Assembly: GCA_030704615.1 (NCBI GenBank)
Contig: CM060732.1
Location: 28,997,053 to 29,061,052 of the forward strand
Direction: 5' to 3'
Source of the DNA: Takakia lepidozioides
Lineage: Eukaryota > Streptophyta > Takakiopsida > Takakiales > Takakiaceae
Length of the DNA: 64,000 nt
Made by a program: the position numbers and the translations under genes. Shown here piece after piece: positions 48,511-59,800 of the stretch (position 1 is the first letter of the stretch; every line of letters starts with the position of its first letter). The notes beneath the pieces were generated by a model. It was not told the origin of the DNA. It ran no database searches and saw only the letters and a program-made list of their open reading frames with translations.

Positions 48511-49521
48511 GCGGGCCAGAGTTGGTATAGCCATCTTTCCTAGTTCACTAGTTGACATTCTAGAGAGTTTTACTTTCTAGATAGTTCTACTATTGTCGGT
48601 GGGTTGAAAAGCAACTCACTAGTGGGTGTGGCTGCTGCAGGAGTATACTTATAGGAACAGTGACCAGAGAAGGTTAAAGCTTGGTGAGAGTGGGGCCAGG
48701 TGGGATTGCGGCTTGGGGCTCGTCTTCAAGGTGGAGCGCTTGGGGTTGGTGGAGGGTGGGACCAGCTGCGTGAAGTGCTTGGGGTGGGAGTGCTTGGGGT
48801 TGATGAAGTAGGGCTGGGGGAATCGGGATCGTCGTGCTTGGGACTCAATATTGCCGTGTTTCCGTGTTTGGAAGTTTTGCCGTGTTCACCTCTTCTTCCA
48901 AAATATTCGCTTCCACGGTAATAGGATCCCCTCCAAACCCTGTCCTCGGTTATAGGACTTGCTTTTCCCTCCTCTAAACCCTGTGCTCACACTTAGAGGG
49001 CAAAGCGTGAGCCGAGCTCCTGGGCTCACGCGGCTAGGCTCACGCTGTAGCTACGTCTGGCGAGGTGCAGACACAAATGACCCGCCCGTGCATGCCCAAT
49101 GATCATGAGATTGATTCGCATCGTGTGGATGACCCAGATCGACGTTCTCTTGCATGTTTCAACCGTGTTCGACAGTTGTTTGCCAACCATGTTTCAAGTT
49201 CTCATAGGCAGTGAAGCTCGGCATAGGTATGTTCGAACGTCGGCCCATGCCCTGCTAAGTGTTGGATCTCTCCTATTTGGCAATAGGCCAGACCTCATTC
49301 ATGCAAAGGCAGAGCTGGACAAAGATGTCGCAACTCTCACTGGAGATTGTGAAATCAAATGGAGCCGTGCATTGCAGAAAATACATTACATTATTTCTGT
49401 GATAAGAATACGAGCAGTCGGAGACATGGAAATATCATATCCCCATCAGTTTAGGGCGCTGTGCTGCACTTGCCCATGACCCTATGCCTTTTATGTCTTG
49501 CAATTATGACTTTGTGCAATG

Positions 49522-49850
49522 TCATGGTTAACTAGAATTACCTACTTCTAGTTAATTAGGACATTTTGGATATTTATATTTGTATTTTGTGTGTTGGGAC
49601 TTCATGGGGTCTCATATGCCAAGTGAGGTGTCAAACCTCACTTGGGACATGGGGATGTGTTTTCCCCTTGTGAGGGTTGAGGAGGGCTCATCTTGTTGTA
49701 GTTGAGCCTCCATGAGCCTCTCTCACCACCATAGCTCTAGGTATTGAGAGGGAATGTGTTGAGGGCTTTGTAGGGTGGATTCATTTAGCAAAGGTGCCCT
49801 TGGCTTGACTTAGTTTATGTGATAGAGTGGATTTCACTTGGAAGGACTAG
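49522..49850 (+). repeat. LTR-like dispersed repeat, third copy
   Basis: Starts tgtcatggttaactagaatt and follows the 34,118 copy closely, ending around agtttatgtgatagagtgg. The 700 bp that follow (to about 50,550) match the reverse complement of 34.6-35.3 kb, so this is one element lying in a pfkB-like intron. Confidence 0.75.
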
Positions 49851-50639
49851 GTTCATTTCACTAGCAATCTAGGGTTAAGCAAGTTCAAAGTGTGGATGTT
49901 GTGGAGGAGAAGCCAAGGAGCTACATAGGCTTGGAACAAGTACAAGCACTTGGAGAGCACTAAGAAGCTCAAGAGGTTTTGAAAGGGAGCATGTGAAGAA
50001 ATCTTCCAATCATGGTGGTGTGGAGCCAAGCTCAGGGCATTGGAAGGGCTTGGAGAACATATGGTGGGAAACCCTTGAAGGGAGATCATCATTCAATGTA
50101 TGCATAGCTTCACCCTAACTATGTAATGTGACAAGAAGGGGAGACAATACTTGGCTATTCATGCTCTTGGTAGTGTGAGTTTTGTGGTGGATAGTTGACC
50201 AAGCAAGTGGTGCATATGTGGAGCATGCTCTCTTGAGTTTACAAGTTCAAGTTTGAGAATGGGAGCTCTTGGACTAGCAAGAGGTGAAGGCCTTGATCCA
50301 TTTGTGTGTAAAGTGGAGAGGTGTTGATTCATGTTACAATGAAGGAGAACAACACATAGGCCAAGTGGGTCATGGAACATGCATTCAAATGACCAAGGGG
50401 AGCACATAGATGATGGATTGATGCAAGACCCCAAAGGAGGCATATGGCGTGAGAGTGGGATCCAAGGCGGATTGCTTGGGAGCATTATTGTAAGTGACAA
50501 GCATTGCTCCTACACATTGAGATAATTTGTGTTGATTTGGAGCAATTGTCAAGTGATGAGGAGACAAATGCATGATTAATGTTCGGCAATGGAGATATGG
50601 TAGTTTGCAATCAAACAAAATTCTGCACCTACATAGAGA

Positions 50640-51016
50640 CAGAGTGGCTTCCAAAAGCCAAAATGTGGATGAAGGGATCCCGGAACATACCTCATGCCTC
50701 TCAAGACACTAATGCTGCCATAAAAGATTACCGCTTTGAGCGAGGTGAGGGCGAGGGTCAATGCGGTCCGTGGGTCCTGAAATTGTTGACCTCGATATAC
50801 CAAGTGGAATGGGATGTCGAACAGATCACGCACGGCCTCGCTTTGGCGCTGGAACTGCTGCCAGTGGACCAGGGAGGACGGCACCGGGGAAAACTATATT
50901 TGTAGAGTTCACTCCGCTCTTCCAGTGTACGGAGACATTCGGCTGAGTTGCGAAGACGAATCGCACGGGCACATGAGGCCCACAGTGACCTTGTCAATGT
51001 GTGATGGTGTCCACTA
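50640..51016 (+). pseudogene. Dispersed unknown ORF, copy 2
   Basis: A diverged copy of the 24.1-24.7 kb ORF, with stops in every frame (frame 50579-50905, then 50814-51017 in another phase). Shared wording includes gaacagatcacgcacg and ggagacattc. It lies in a pfkB-like intron next to the LTR-like repeat. Confidence 0.4.
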
Positions 51017-51516
51017 GGGTGCACCCCAGCATGGTACGCATTTGCCTTCCTGCTCTTGCTCACAAAAACATATGGTGACGTTAATCACCTCTTCAAATCC
51101 TTGAAGCCAAAGTCCTTGCCTAATCTTTTGTCTGCAGGAAGATTGGTTGAGTTAACGCTGGGTTGTCAGTGTATACCTTACAGTGACCATTATCAGAGAA
51201 TGCATTTACACCTTGAACACACGACCTTAGCTCACATATCCTGCATCCATACTGTCGATGAAACATAGCTCTTCACGTTTTGGATCCAATCCGATGTAAC
51301 TTGGCTGCTTGGCATGTCCAGAAATATCTATTGCACATCAAAGCGGCCCGCCACCTCCAATTGAAGCTCCAGTATCAAAAGACTGGCATGTTGACCTGAC
51401 ATGATGCTTCAAATGAGAGGGAGTAGGCAATGATCCATTGCAAGTCATGGATAGTTCCCACACCCAAGGGTTCTCTAGGTTGAGGAAGCTCACGAAAATG
51501 GTGTTAAGAGGTTTAC

Positions 51517-51593
51517 TGGTAGGGTGCAGGGAGTGCACTCATAGAAGGCCGCAGCATGTCCCAGACCTCATCTCCCACCGCTACCCTCCAAAC
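51517..51593 (-). CDS. pfkB-like exon 5
   Basis: Acceptor gaacaagcag, then VWRVAVGDEVWDMLRPSMS and LPAPY plus two bases before gtaaac. MLRP...LP-Y is a landmark of the MAK32-like branch as I know it. The following exon is uncertain because 49.5-51.0 kb is occupied by repeats. Confidence 0.65.
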
Positions 51594-51822
51594 CTGCTTG
51601 TTCATGAACAAGACAAATATAATTCTTAATATTTGCAAGAGAGAGAGACAGTAATTTAAACAAGAGCCTAAAACAAACCCATAATTGGTTGCTTGAGGTG
51701 GTTGTAATCTGTGTAATCTGTGTAACCTCGATGAGTGGGTCGAGGGTTGCAAGTTTCATTTTTGCATAAAGGAAATACAGATCTTCAATGAGACTGGAAG
51801 AAATGAAGAATGGGGAATCCAA

Positions 51823-51852
51823 ACCTGTGGGCGTCGCCCATCTTCCTCCAGT
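51823..51852 (-). CDS. pfkB-like micro-exon 4
   Basis: A 30-bp exon, ILEEDGRRPQ, between acceptor gcggcag and donor gtttgg, in phase 0 on both sides. The EDG-R pattern continues from the Arg-Ala-Trp end of exon 3 as in relatives. Confidence 0.65.
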
Positions 51853-52193
51853 ATCTGCCGCATAAGCCCACCATTAGTGATCCATCTCAGAACCCCTCTC
51901 TCGCTGAGAAATCAGAGTCAATGTATAGTATGTCATTCGATGATTTGTGCTGGACTTCTGGTACCTTTTCTCCTGCTGAACAAGTTGTCCTTCATTTTCC
52001 ACTTGCTTTTAAATTGAGGGCATATTTTGCAGTGTTCAGAGAAGGTCGCTCTTAAGCAAGAGGGGCTTGTACCTCTAAATACTCTAATTTTTTCTGAAGG
52101 GCATGGTTCAAAAGCAAAAAGAAGATGCACAGAGAGACAACTAAACGACATCTTAGATCATGGACAAGAATGAGCACATTTAACTCACCTGAC

Positions 52194-52317
52194 CTGCCAG
52201 GCTCTGAGTGTCGATAAAGGCCATTGTAAAAGTCCCTCTGCGTCAATACCCATATCTTCCAGCCAGGCCCTACAAGATGCAGGAAAGTCCGCTCCTATTC
52301 CAGCCGCTAGCCCAACC
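52194..52317 (-). CDS. pfkB-like exon 3
   Basis: Reads VGLAAGIGADFPASCRAWLE and ends STLRAWQ before gtcaggtgag. GxGxDFP followed by an amphipathic helix matches the substrate-side region of this kinase branch. Exactly 41 codons plus one base. Confidence 0.8.
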
Positions 52318-52516
52318 CTGAACATACACAAACCAAAATATAGTGCTAGAAAGATGTGCTGGAATGTATGCAGCTACTGCTACATTACACTTCCAAGCTG
52401 CTGTGATTTCTTAGAAAAATACACTTGGCGCAATACCGGATCAGTCTGAAATGATAGAAAGGGCCGCCCAGATGGTCGTCTGAAAGGGACTGAACTTTGA
52501 ATTGAGACCAAAAGAG

Positions 52517-53039
52517 TGTACTCATAAGACCTTGCCGCGCCCAGTTTGAGCGGAACACAAAGGGACTGATACCTACCTTTGTCAGGGGCTGACGCCGGTA
52601 GTAAGAATTACCTTGGAATAAACAATTGATCCGGGTTTTCCAGATATCCTCTAGAAATCCCTTTACACAAGCATCACCCTGCTGTGTGTGGTTTGCCCAA
52701 TAACTAGGCCCCAAAAGGGCCTGGGCTTTTGGCTCAGCCTCGAGACTTTCAAAGTTGGTAAACAGAGGTACAGGCACGATTCCCTTGATAGATTTGAAGA
52801 GGGCGTCTCTCTAGTGAGGGAACCCCGGACAATGAGTGAAAATGAATATTGTCTTCAGGTTGCCCACACAACGGGCAATTGCACTCTCCCTTTCCTCTCT
52901 GCTTCTGTTTGCTGTTCAAAGGAAGGCTTCCCGCCCTGAGTTTAAATTTCAGTCTAGTGCCGAGAGTGGGTAGACCCTTAAGGTCATCCATGATGTCCTC
53001 CCCCATGTCACAGACTGGAAACAAGTTCAGGGAAGTATG
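52517..53039 (-). mobile_element. LINE, copy 3, in a pfkB-like intron
   Basis: A 523-bp fragment of the same LINE, from TSLNLFPVCDMGED through the zinc motif (CNCPLCGQPEDNIHF) to the 3' end gtactcataag (as read on the plus strand). The flanks gagaccaaaagag (52504-52516) and gagatccaaagag (53040-53052) match at 11 of 13 positions and are a likely, aged target duplication. It sits between exons 2 and 3 and does not touch coding sequence. Confidence 0.85.
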
Positions 53040-53080
53040 GAGATCCAAAGAGACAATCGACAGGAAAAGATGGAATAAAC

Positions 53081-53129
53081 CTCTCATCATCCGAAAACCA
53101 AAGCTTTGCTCCAAAGGCAGTCTGCGGCC
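53081..53129 (-). CDS. pfkB-like exon 2
   Basis: After acceptor atgcaatgcag it reads PQTAFGAKLWFSDDE and ends AG|gtttat. Start and end phases fit exons 1 and 3 (GG+G to Gly, AG+G to Arg). The PQTAFGA segment follows the GGGG turn as expected in the family. Confidence 0.75.
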
Positions 53130-53350
53130 CTGCATTGCATCCACGCCCCATCTCTGGTGATCAACAAACCAGAGGCCATAGAAACGGCAAAAGACCCAAC
53201 CACATTCCAACAATAGATTTACAGCATATCTCCTTCCAACAAAACCAGAGATTCGTGCCGGTGCAACTGCCAGCCTGTTTCTAGTTTACATACACCCCCA
53301 GCGCTCTCTCCTCCGCAAAGACGCAAATATTAAAAGATTAACACACTGAC

Positions 53351-53435
53351 CTCCACCACCAAGGCAGGCCATGGCGGAATGGCTATCAGGGTAGACAATG
53401 TCATCCACTATAATTGTGAAGGTCACCACCTCCAT
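53351..53435 (-). CDS. pfkB-like exon 1
   Basis: The ATG at 53435 starts MEVVTFTIIVDDIVYPD and ends ...MACLGGG plus one base at donor g|gtcagt. The strand-turn-GGGG pattern matches the start of ribokinase-fold proteins. The frame upstream is not extended convincingly, so this is the likely start. Phase 1. Confidence 0.7.
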
Positions 53436-53835
53436 GGTCAGTGCGCCACCCCCCAGACAGCTTACCTCCGTTATACAATATCTTCCCCTGCACCATCCGT
53501 GCTGGGCTGGCTGTCCTGATTTTAATAAAATAAAATCAATAAATATTTAAAACATGAAAATCAAATCGTAATTTTTATTTTATTTTATTTTTAGTGAACA
53601 GGGGACTAGATTAGATTTATTGACGGGAAAAAAATGAAAACCCCTGATTACACCATGAGGCACACACCGTAGTCAGTGAGGAATGAACCAACCTCCTGAA
53701 TAGGAGCAGAAAGAGGCACCTAGGGTTGCGAAGCCTTGTCCGAATCACCGGTCCTAGGGGGTAGAGAGAAACCTAGGCAGTACTGCCAAGAACCGTAAAG
53801 ACCACGAGAAGATCGTTTGGAGCAACAGCAGAGAA

Positions 53836-54016
53836 GATTAGACTGAAGCTAGTGTATGGAACTTGGGAATCTAGCGAAATGTCAATCTAGCAGCTGATTT
53901 GATGTGGCGCCAGTTGACAACAAGCTACAGGCGATTAGACTGAAGCTAGTGTATGGAACTTGGGAATCTAGCGAAATTTCAATCTAGCAGCTGATATGAT
54001 GTGGCGCCAGTTGACA
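53836..54016 (+). repeat. 84-bp direct duplication
   Basis: Sequence from gattagactgaagctagtg to ggcgccagttgaca at 53836-53919 is repeated at 53933-54016 with two differences. It lies just upstream of the pfkB-like start and could be part of its promoter or of a LINE remnant. Confidence 0.9.
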
Positions 54017-54560
54017 TCTCTATCAAACTCTAGGGACACCATGGAGGGGCGTGTTGAGGTCTCTCCATCGAACTGGTGGGAGATGTGTGCATTGGGATGG
54101 TGACGCGCTAGTGCAGAGAAGACCGTTTCGTGCCCAGGTACTGGCGAATTGCCCATGAATTGCTGCGGCTTGCTGGGGCTTCCTCTGGACATCTGCACAC
54201 AGTTTGGCCCATGCTTTCCTCCCCTCAATCTGCAAAAAGTCCCAAAAAACTCGCAACAGCAAGGTAGACAGTGTGCAGGTCGTACCAGATAGGGTCCATG
54301 CACATCTAACCTTCCAAAAATGCCAAAGAGTGGAGCTTCTAAGACAATCAAATATCGGACAATTGGATACTCTGTTTTTAGATGTCATGTCGTAATTGAG
54401 TAGCAAGAGGATAACCGACATGTCTTGAGTATCCCACTCTCTGTGCCCTGACAAGGGGCCAGACTTTCATTGGTGTGAGACAGCAGATGAGACAGTGTTC
54501 CAGTGTCTCCATCTGACCAGAACAGCAGCAGGAACATAAGAGGAAGGAACATCTTCAAAC
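53968..54560 (-). pseudogene. C-terminal remnant of a second LINE family
   Basis: Minus-strand frames (54454-54023 and 54351-53968) contain DCLRSSTLWHFWKVRCAW, the helix commonly seen near the end of plant LINE polyproteins. Upstream in another frame, the ETLEHCL...C pattern of the zinc-binding motif is visible at about 54,500. The frames are broken. This family differs from the LINE that recurs elsewhere in the window. Confidence 0.55.
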
Positions 54561-54854
54561 TGAAGCCATCGTAATTGGTTGTAGCTAGTCATTCCAGGGT
54601 TACTATATGATTTATTAACTAGCAATCACGTAAAGGTAATGCCGCTCCCGGGCGCCATTCCCTAGTACATTATTAACTTGAAATAAGACCTCCAAGTATG
54701 AATGGATCAAATTCTATCATTCTCTTGGTTCGTTGCTGATCTCTGGTACAGCGCGATGACCGGATAATTTGGTTGCTGCTTGGAGGACCATGCCCCCAAA
54801 GTCAAGCATACCCACAACTCATTTTTCTTGTCCTCACCTTATGTACGAGTGCTT

Positions 54855-56567
54855 TGAAAAGGATCTGACTCTCTTTCCTCAGTCCAACTACAGAACAAAT
54901 TCAGGCCCTTTGCTTATCTTGCCGTTCATAGGGAATCTATCATGATCCCAAGAAATCTGCTTGCTTGAATCAACGTCAATATGGACTCATGTGACCATCT
55001 TCTTTTATTCCAGTCACCGTTCATTGACTCAGACCGTAACAGAGACCACACCAGTCCAACGATCGTTCACCCCTGTTCTTCACGGAAGTGTATTCACAAG
55101 CCTTAAGCAGATCTTTCTTGTCCCAAACAGTAACTAGAATCAAATCTGCATTGTCACTCTTCAAATCAACACCTGATGAAGCCTAAGTCATAGGATTTAC
55201 ACTTTTTCTCTATACAAAGGAGAAATCACAGTCCTTGCCGCTGCAAGGCACCAAAGTCCAGTGACAACTATTCCAACATCAACCTACACTCTAAAAGCAC
55301 AACACCGGCTACAACATCCGGTCCACCCAGCCACCATGCCATGCTACACACAGATTTTCTGTCGATGCAGATCTGCTCTAGACGCCTGTACGCCGTCATC
55401 CTTTCTTCAACCCTCTTGCCATCTCCAAGCACCCCTCAAAAATCCCTAGTCCTGGATCTCTTCATGCACGCGAGCCTGCTCCATTTTACCTGCTGTCAGT
55501 TCGGCGATATTCTAGCAGTCTCTTGTTATTCCAAACTGGTTGACAGGTTGATCTTCGTTCTTGGCACCTAACAAATTCCCCCTCCCAAAGACAAGTCATT
55601 GTCCTCAATGAGGGGTAACTCAATGTCAATTCATTTTCCTTCTCCCAAGTAGCTTCTGTCTCTGGGTAATGCAACCACTTAATCAAATGTTCTTTCCAAG
55701 AACGGTTGCGCAGGTGCTTCACTCGCGTTTCTAGAATCTTTTCGGGTTCAGCCATCAGCTGACCATCATTCATGGCTTGAGGCAACGTCGGCAAGATGTG
55801 TGATGGGTCTGACATATACCTCCGGAGAAGGCTGACATGGAAAGTTTTATGGATCTTCCATGTTGGAGGCAGATCCAACTCATAGGCCACTATGCCATGG
55901 CATTCCAGGATTTTAAACGGGCCACAAAACCTTGGTGACAACTTATAACACTTGCCCAGTGTTAGATTGCTTCTTTTAGGTGTAACTTTCAAAAACACCA
56001 TATCACCAATGGCAAATTCACGAAAAGTCCTGTGCTTATCAGCAAAGAACTCGGCCCGTTCTTGTGCAGCCTGCATACTACGCTTCACCAGATCTAGGAC
56101 AGAGTGGATCTCTTTGATTTTGTCATTCACACTCTGCACATTTGATGGTGGTGTAATAAGCGAAGCAGGAGCCAAGCAATCTCGTCCATATAAAGCTTCA
56201 AATGGGCTCATGCCAATGGCACTGTGGAAATGCTTGTTATAAGCAAATTCCACCATATACATTGTTCCCAAGGAGGACTGTCTTTCACCAACGTACATCC
56301 TCAACATATCTTCTATTGTACGGTTGGTCCTTTCTGTTTGAGCATCTATTTCTGGGTGAAATGTCGTACTCAGTTTCACCTTGGTTCCCAATTTCTTGAA
56401 CAAGTCAATCCAAAAATGACTTGTAAACTTTGAGTCCCTGTCACAAATAATCTCCCGAGGCAGACCATGGATCCTGAATATCTCTTTCATGTACAAGGAT
56501 GCATTCTAGCATTCTCTTGTTATTCCAAACTGGTTGACAGGTCGATCTTCGTTCCTGGCACCTAACA
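54855..56567 (-). mobile_element. Deleted chromovirus (Ty3/gypsy) with target duplication
   Basis: On the minus strand it starts tgttaggtgccaggaacg at 56567 (5' LTR, only about 60 bp kept), runs straight into integrase, then a purine-rich tract ggaggggga just before tgttaggtgccaagaacg at about 55,575 (start of the 3' LTR). The two LTR starts match over about 60 bp. The 5-bp tgctt lies at 54850-54854 and 56568-56572, suggesting that the 3' LTR ends at 54855. All of gag, protease, RT and RNase H are gone. The insertion point is at the first visible base of the Orai-like exon 1. Confidence 0.7.
55486..56496 (-). CDS. Chromovirus integrase C-terminal half with chromodomain
   Basis: A 336-codon open frame. 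It starts in the integrase core (HGLPREIICDRDSKFTSHFW holds the second catalytic Asp; STTFHPEIDAQTERTNRTI holds the Glu). It continues with the C-terminal domain (GPFKILECHGIVAYELDLP) and a chromodomain, EKILETRVKHLRNRSWKEHL then IKWLHYPETEATWE, which targets chromovirus integration to histone marks. The end of the frame runs into the 3' LTR. It lacks the zinc domain and first Asp, so the product could not integrate DNA. Confidence 0.85.
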   Translation of the reverse strand: MYMKEIFRIHGLPREIICDRDSKFTSHFWIDLFKKLGTKVKLSTTFHPEIDAQTERTNRTIEDMLRMYVGERQSSLGTMYMVEFAYNKHFHSAIGMSPFEALYGRDCLAPASLITPPSNVQSVNDKIKEIHSVLDLVKRSMQAAQERAEFFADKHRTFREFAIGDMVFLKVTPKRSNLTLGKCYKLSPRFCGPFKILECHGIVAYELDLPPTWKIHKTFHVSLLRRYMSDPSHILPTLPQAMNDGQLMAEPEKILETRVKHLRNRSWKEHLIKWLHYPETEATWEKENELTLSYPSLRTMTCLWEGEFVRCQERRSTCQPVWNNKRLLEYRRTDSR

Positions 56568-56886
56568 TGCTTCGAGAGAGAGATGCTGTGAGACGCATAT
56601 GCGAGAGAAACAATGAGTGGCAACTCATTAGAAAGAGGAGAAGAGAGGGTGATTGTGTTTGTTCTGTGTCTTACACATCTGTGTCTTACACAGATTTAGA
56701 TGGACTTAGTGGCAACAGCGCAAGCGACATTGACAGCATGGGACAGCAGCATGAGCCAGGCGTGGCGAGAAGAGGAAACAACATGGCACGAGTACGCCCA
56801 AAGCCGCCGTGCCGAAGTGTAACCTTCATGAACACACAGCGTGCTCACATGTTTGAGGACGACGAGTTTCGGAAGAGAAAACTAAG
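56568..56886 (+). CDS. Orai-like exon 1 (5' end cut by the retrotransposon)
   Basis: The open frame ERDAVRRICERNNEWQLIRK to DDEFRKRKLR ends AG at donor g|gtgata, phase 2, which joins exon 2 to make Arg. Composition is polar and basic, like a cytosolic N-terminus. The ATG now present is formed by the last base of the LTR plus host TG, so the native start was probably further upstream, beyond 54,850. The frame is less certain than that of exon 2. Confidence 0.5.
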
Positions 56887-59800
56887 GTGATAGCCTGTCT
56901 GTATACCTGGAAGATGTTGGGAGTGTGCAACGAGAGCTTGGGGAAGGTTGTGAATAAGTTTCTTTGACGATTGTGTGCTTGTGTGGATACGAGAGGTTAA
57001 GAGAGTGTAAGCTCTCCATGTAGCTATCCCACAATTCGTAATGGGACCAGTCTGTTTATGATTGCAACCACCAGAAGAAGCGGCCCTATCGACACAGTTC
57101 AGAAGGCACTTTGTTCATACACAAGACTTCATACAAGCGTGTTTTGATTTACGGTAATTATTTACGAAAAACAGACGTTGAGAAATAGCTGGAGCTCAGA
57201 AAGCCACAGCTCTGATTCCCGGGACATGGTGAAATGCGGTGAAACTTGCAACACATATAAGAACAACGTAAACTAGATATCATGCCTGTGTAGGTCTAAC
57301 CCCTCATCAGTTTGCACAGCAGTAGAGCTTTCCAACAAAGAAGCGGCAAGGACTTCACCTGGCCCCATTACATTCAAAACAGACGCGAAGTTGGTGGTTG
57401 CATGTGGAGCTTTGAGCTGAAAAGAATGCACAGACTCTATCGAAGTCCACTTTGTCAGTCATCTAAACTGTGGTTAAGCAAATCAAAATGAGAGGCAATG
57501 CAAATCATTTTGTGTATCTACCTAATATTGGTGAGAGACAAACCATTGAGAGCCTTCGGAGCTTTGAGTGGGGCTCTCTCCTACAGCAACCTATTGTACC
57601 TTTAAATAACAAAGCAATGCATTTTCTGTTATTTTCCCCTCTTTTTTAGGATCGGGTGCTTCCACAAGACATTGATAACCTACTTTACTTGTGACATTAG
57701 CATGGAATAACGTGGTAGGACTCTGGTCCTGTTGTTTTGGTCTTCCAAGTCCCTAGGATTGCTTTGAATTAGGCCTTGTTATTGTCAATGTTCAAATCAG
57801 GTGGAGGGATGAGGACATGGAGCAACGCAACTTGGAAAACGCACGATCTATTTGGCTTAGGTAAGCATCTTTGCCACCTCTCGCTGAAATCATCATACAC
57901 ATTGCAAGTCTCCCTGCTGCCTTTGCAAGATTTAGTGCTGATCTTCATCTTACTATCGCTCTTGCCCACTGCTGGTGCAAGCCCAATATTCACTCCCATT
58001 TCACTTTCTTCTTGTCCTGAACCCCCTGTTCTCTTCCATTGTGTTCAACCCAAGATCTGCAAAGGGTTCTTGGTCAAAAGACTCGAGCATTGTGGTGCAA
58101 GTATAGTTTCTGTTTCGCTAGTTCACTCCTTATCACCTCTCCAACATAATTGTTTTCTCTAAAATAAGACGAGGGTGATTACCCTCCTTGGATTCGAACC
58201 TTTGTCTTTTCAAATGACTCGAGCAACCACACAGGAAGGGTCACTAATTCATTTTCTATTGAAGTTATTAACCTGTGCCAATGCAGATTTGTCAAGAGGA
58301 ACCGTAGAGATGTTGAGGAGAAGTCAGAACAATTGAAGGCCATCTCCAATCTGGCAGCTATTTTTGCTGGCTTTGCAGTTGTCACATTGACGCAGTTCAC
58401 TCTTATGGATAATTTCTCCAAGGTTTGGTTAGTAGTACTACCTTATTCTTTCTCCCCTGTTGTCATATAGGGACGGATGCTCGGTTAGGCATGTACTGCA
58501 TTTCATCCCTGAGAAATGCAAAAAATTAAAACATATGATGGCCATGACATGTTTTTATTTTTGGGAGGAGGAAACAGAAATTCCACAGCGTTGACTAAAG
58601 CTTTTTGTGACAGGTATTGATTGGTATATATGGTGTTCTCACTGCTCTTGTGGTAAGCCCGACCTTCCTCTCCTTTTTCTTTGTTGGCTGGCAAGGAAAG
58701 GGCAACTTAAACCTCAATTGCAACCTTTACAAGGCAAGAAATGCTGGCCCTGGCCCTCTCTCTCATGCCCCCTCTTGCTTTGTTCAAACTGTGCACAGCA
58801 TCTATGGCTACAAGGCTATGAGAGGAAATTTCTGATGGTAGGCAACTAACTCATTAATGTTATCCTTGAATCTAACCTCTCCCGGTGTGCAGGAAGGCTT
58901 GATGATAATATCACTGGTCACATGCATACTCATACTTGGGACCATATTGAAGGTAGGCAAGCTGTATGTGAATGAGGATGCAGAAGAGGAATTCATGTTC
59001 GAATGTCGCAACTTTTGTCACAATTATGAGCTTGGCCATCGGCCCCCTTGCCCCAAGCGTACATTGGGGGCCTTCTGGGAGTTCAGGTTTGTGATAATAT
59101 TGGGGCCTTGTGGAAGAGTTAAAAAGTGGAAATGTTTCTCAACATGGTCATCGCTAATCACTTCTAGGAGTTTAGGTGTTTGACAATATAACCATCGAAA
59201 AATAGTTATGTGTCTTTGTACTTGTCAACCTTGATCGTGGCAATTTGATGTACATGTGTTGAGACTTCAATACTTGCTTATTCCTGGCATGACATGGGTC
59301 CATTGACAGATGTGAACCCAGCTGGCAGCAAGCTTTCCTTTGCTTCTCATTTGGTGAGGGCTCTATTTTAAACTAGTAAGATGCAGATAGGACGTAATCT
59401 TCACTAGCGAATACTGATTCTTTCTCCTTCTCCTTCTCTCCTCCCTGATATATCCGTTTGTATGACTTTATCCGAGTTTGCTTGTTGAAGTTGAGATACT
59501 CAATACTTTTCAATGAATCTTACAAAGTGTAGATGAGTTTCAGACTGTCATATGCTTGTTCCTTTATTGGGCAGAAGGAATTGAACGCACTTAACATTAA
59601 CGACAATGACATAAGCATGTCGTGTTGTGTCTTGCCTTGCAGGTACTTCCGCTTTATTGTTATTGGGTATGTGACTTTTTCCCTCCCCTCTCTTTTAAGC
59701 GATTCAGACCAGCGACATTAAATTGGAATTCTGCAGTGAAAGTTTTTCTGAGCCCATAACTTGTAGTGTGATGGATGATTTCTGGGAATCCCAGGGCTGC

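Larger units (their letters stand above)
44592..53435 (-). pseudogene. pfkB-family (MAK32-like) kinase gene, split by LINEs
   Basis: Ribokinase-superfamily gene of at least nine exons, rebuilt from splice signals and matching phases: 53435-53351, 53129-53081, 52317-52194, 51852-51823, 51593-51517, 47832-47781 plus 46306-46244, 46108-46005, about 45790-45645, and 44716-44592. Landmarks in order are an N-terminal GGGG turn, GADFPASCRAW, FSPNEKEAISLVG, IVVLRRGALGC and the C-terminal signature DPTGCGNTFCGG. Such proteins phosphorylate sugars or related small molecules. Here Asn stands where the usual catalytic Asp of the GxGD motif would be, which I recall as typical of the MAK32-like branch, so activity is doubtful. 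The FSPNEKE exon is interrupted by a LINE, and introns carry other repeats. An exon between 51.5 and 47.8 kb is not firmly identified; 51131-51089 fits by phase only. Labelled a pseudogene because of the exon insertion. Confidence 0.75.

Noticed and set aside
49099-49479. 126-codon ORF (HALLSVGSLLFGNRPDLI...)
   Set aside because: Protein-like composition, but no family match that I recognise, no splice partners, and it lies on the opposite strand within a pfkB-like intron full of repeats.
53968-54454. Host gene just upstream of the pfkB-like gene
   Set aside because: The frames contain the C-terminal helix typical of LINE polyproteins and are broken, so a second LINE family explains them better.
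57776-57860. Possible Orai-like exon with ATG at 57783 and a gtaagc donor
   Set aside because: Its end phase does not fit exon 2, and exon 1 at 56568-56886 does fit. Kept only as an unlikely alternative start.
58614-58835. Unspliced reading of Orai-like exon 3 (ALVVSPTFLSFFFVGW...) as an extra membrane segment
   Set aside because: A strong gtaagc donor follows ALV, and splicing to exon 4 gives a gap-free match to Orai TM2, while the unspliced frame does not.
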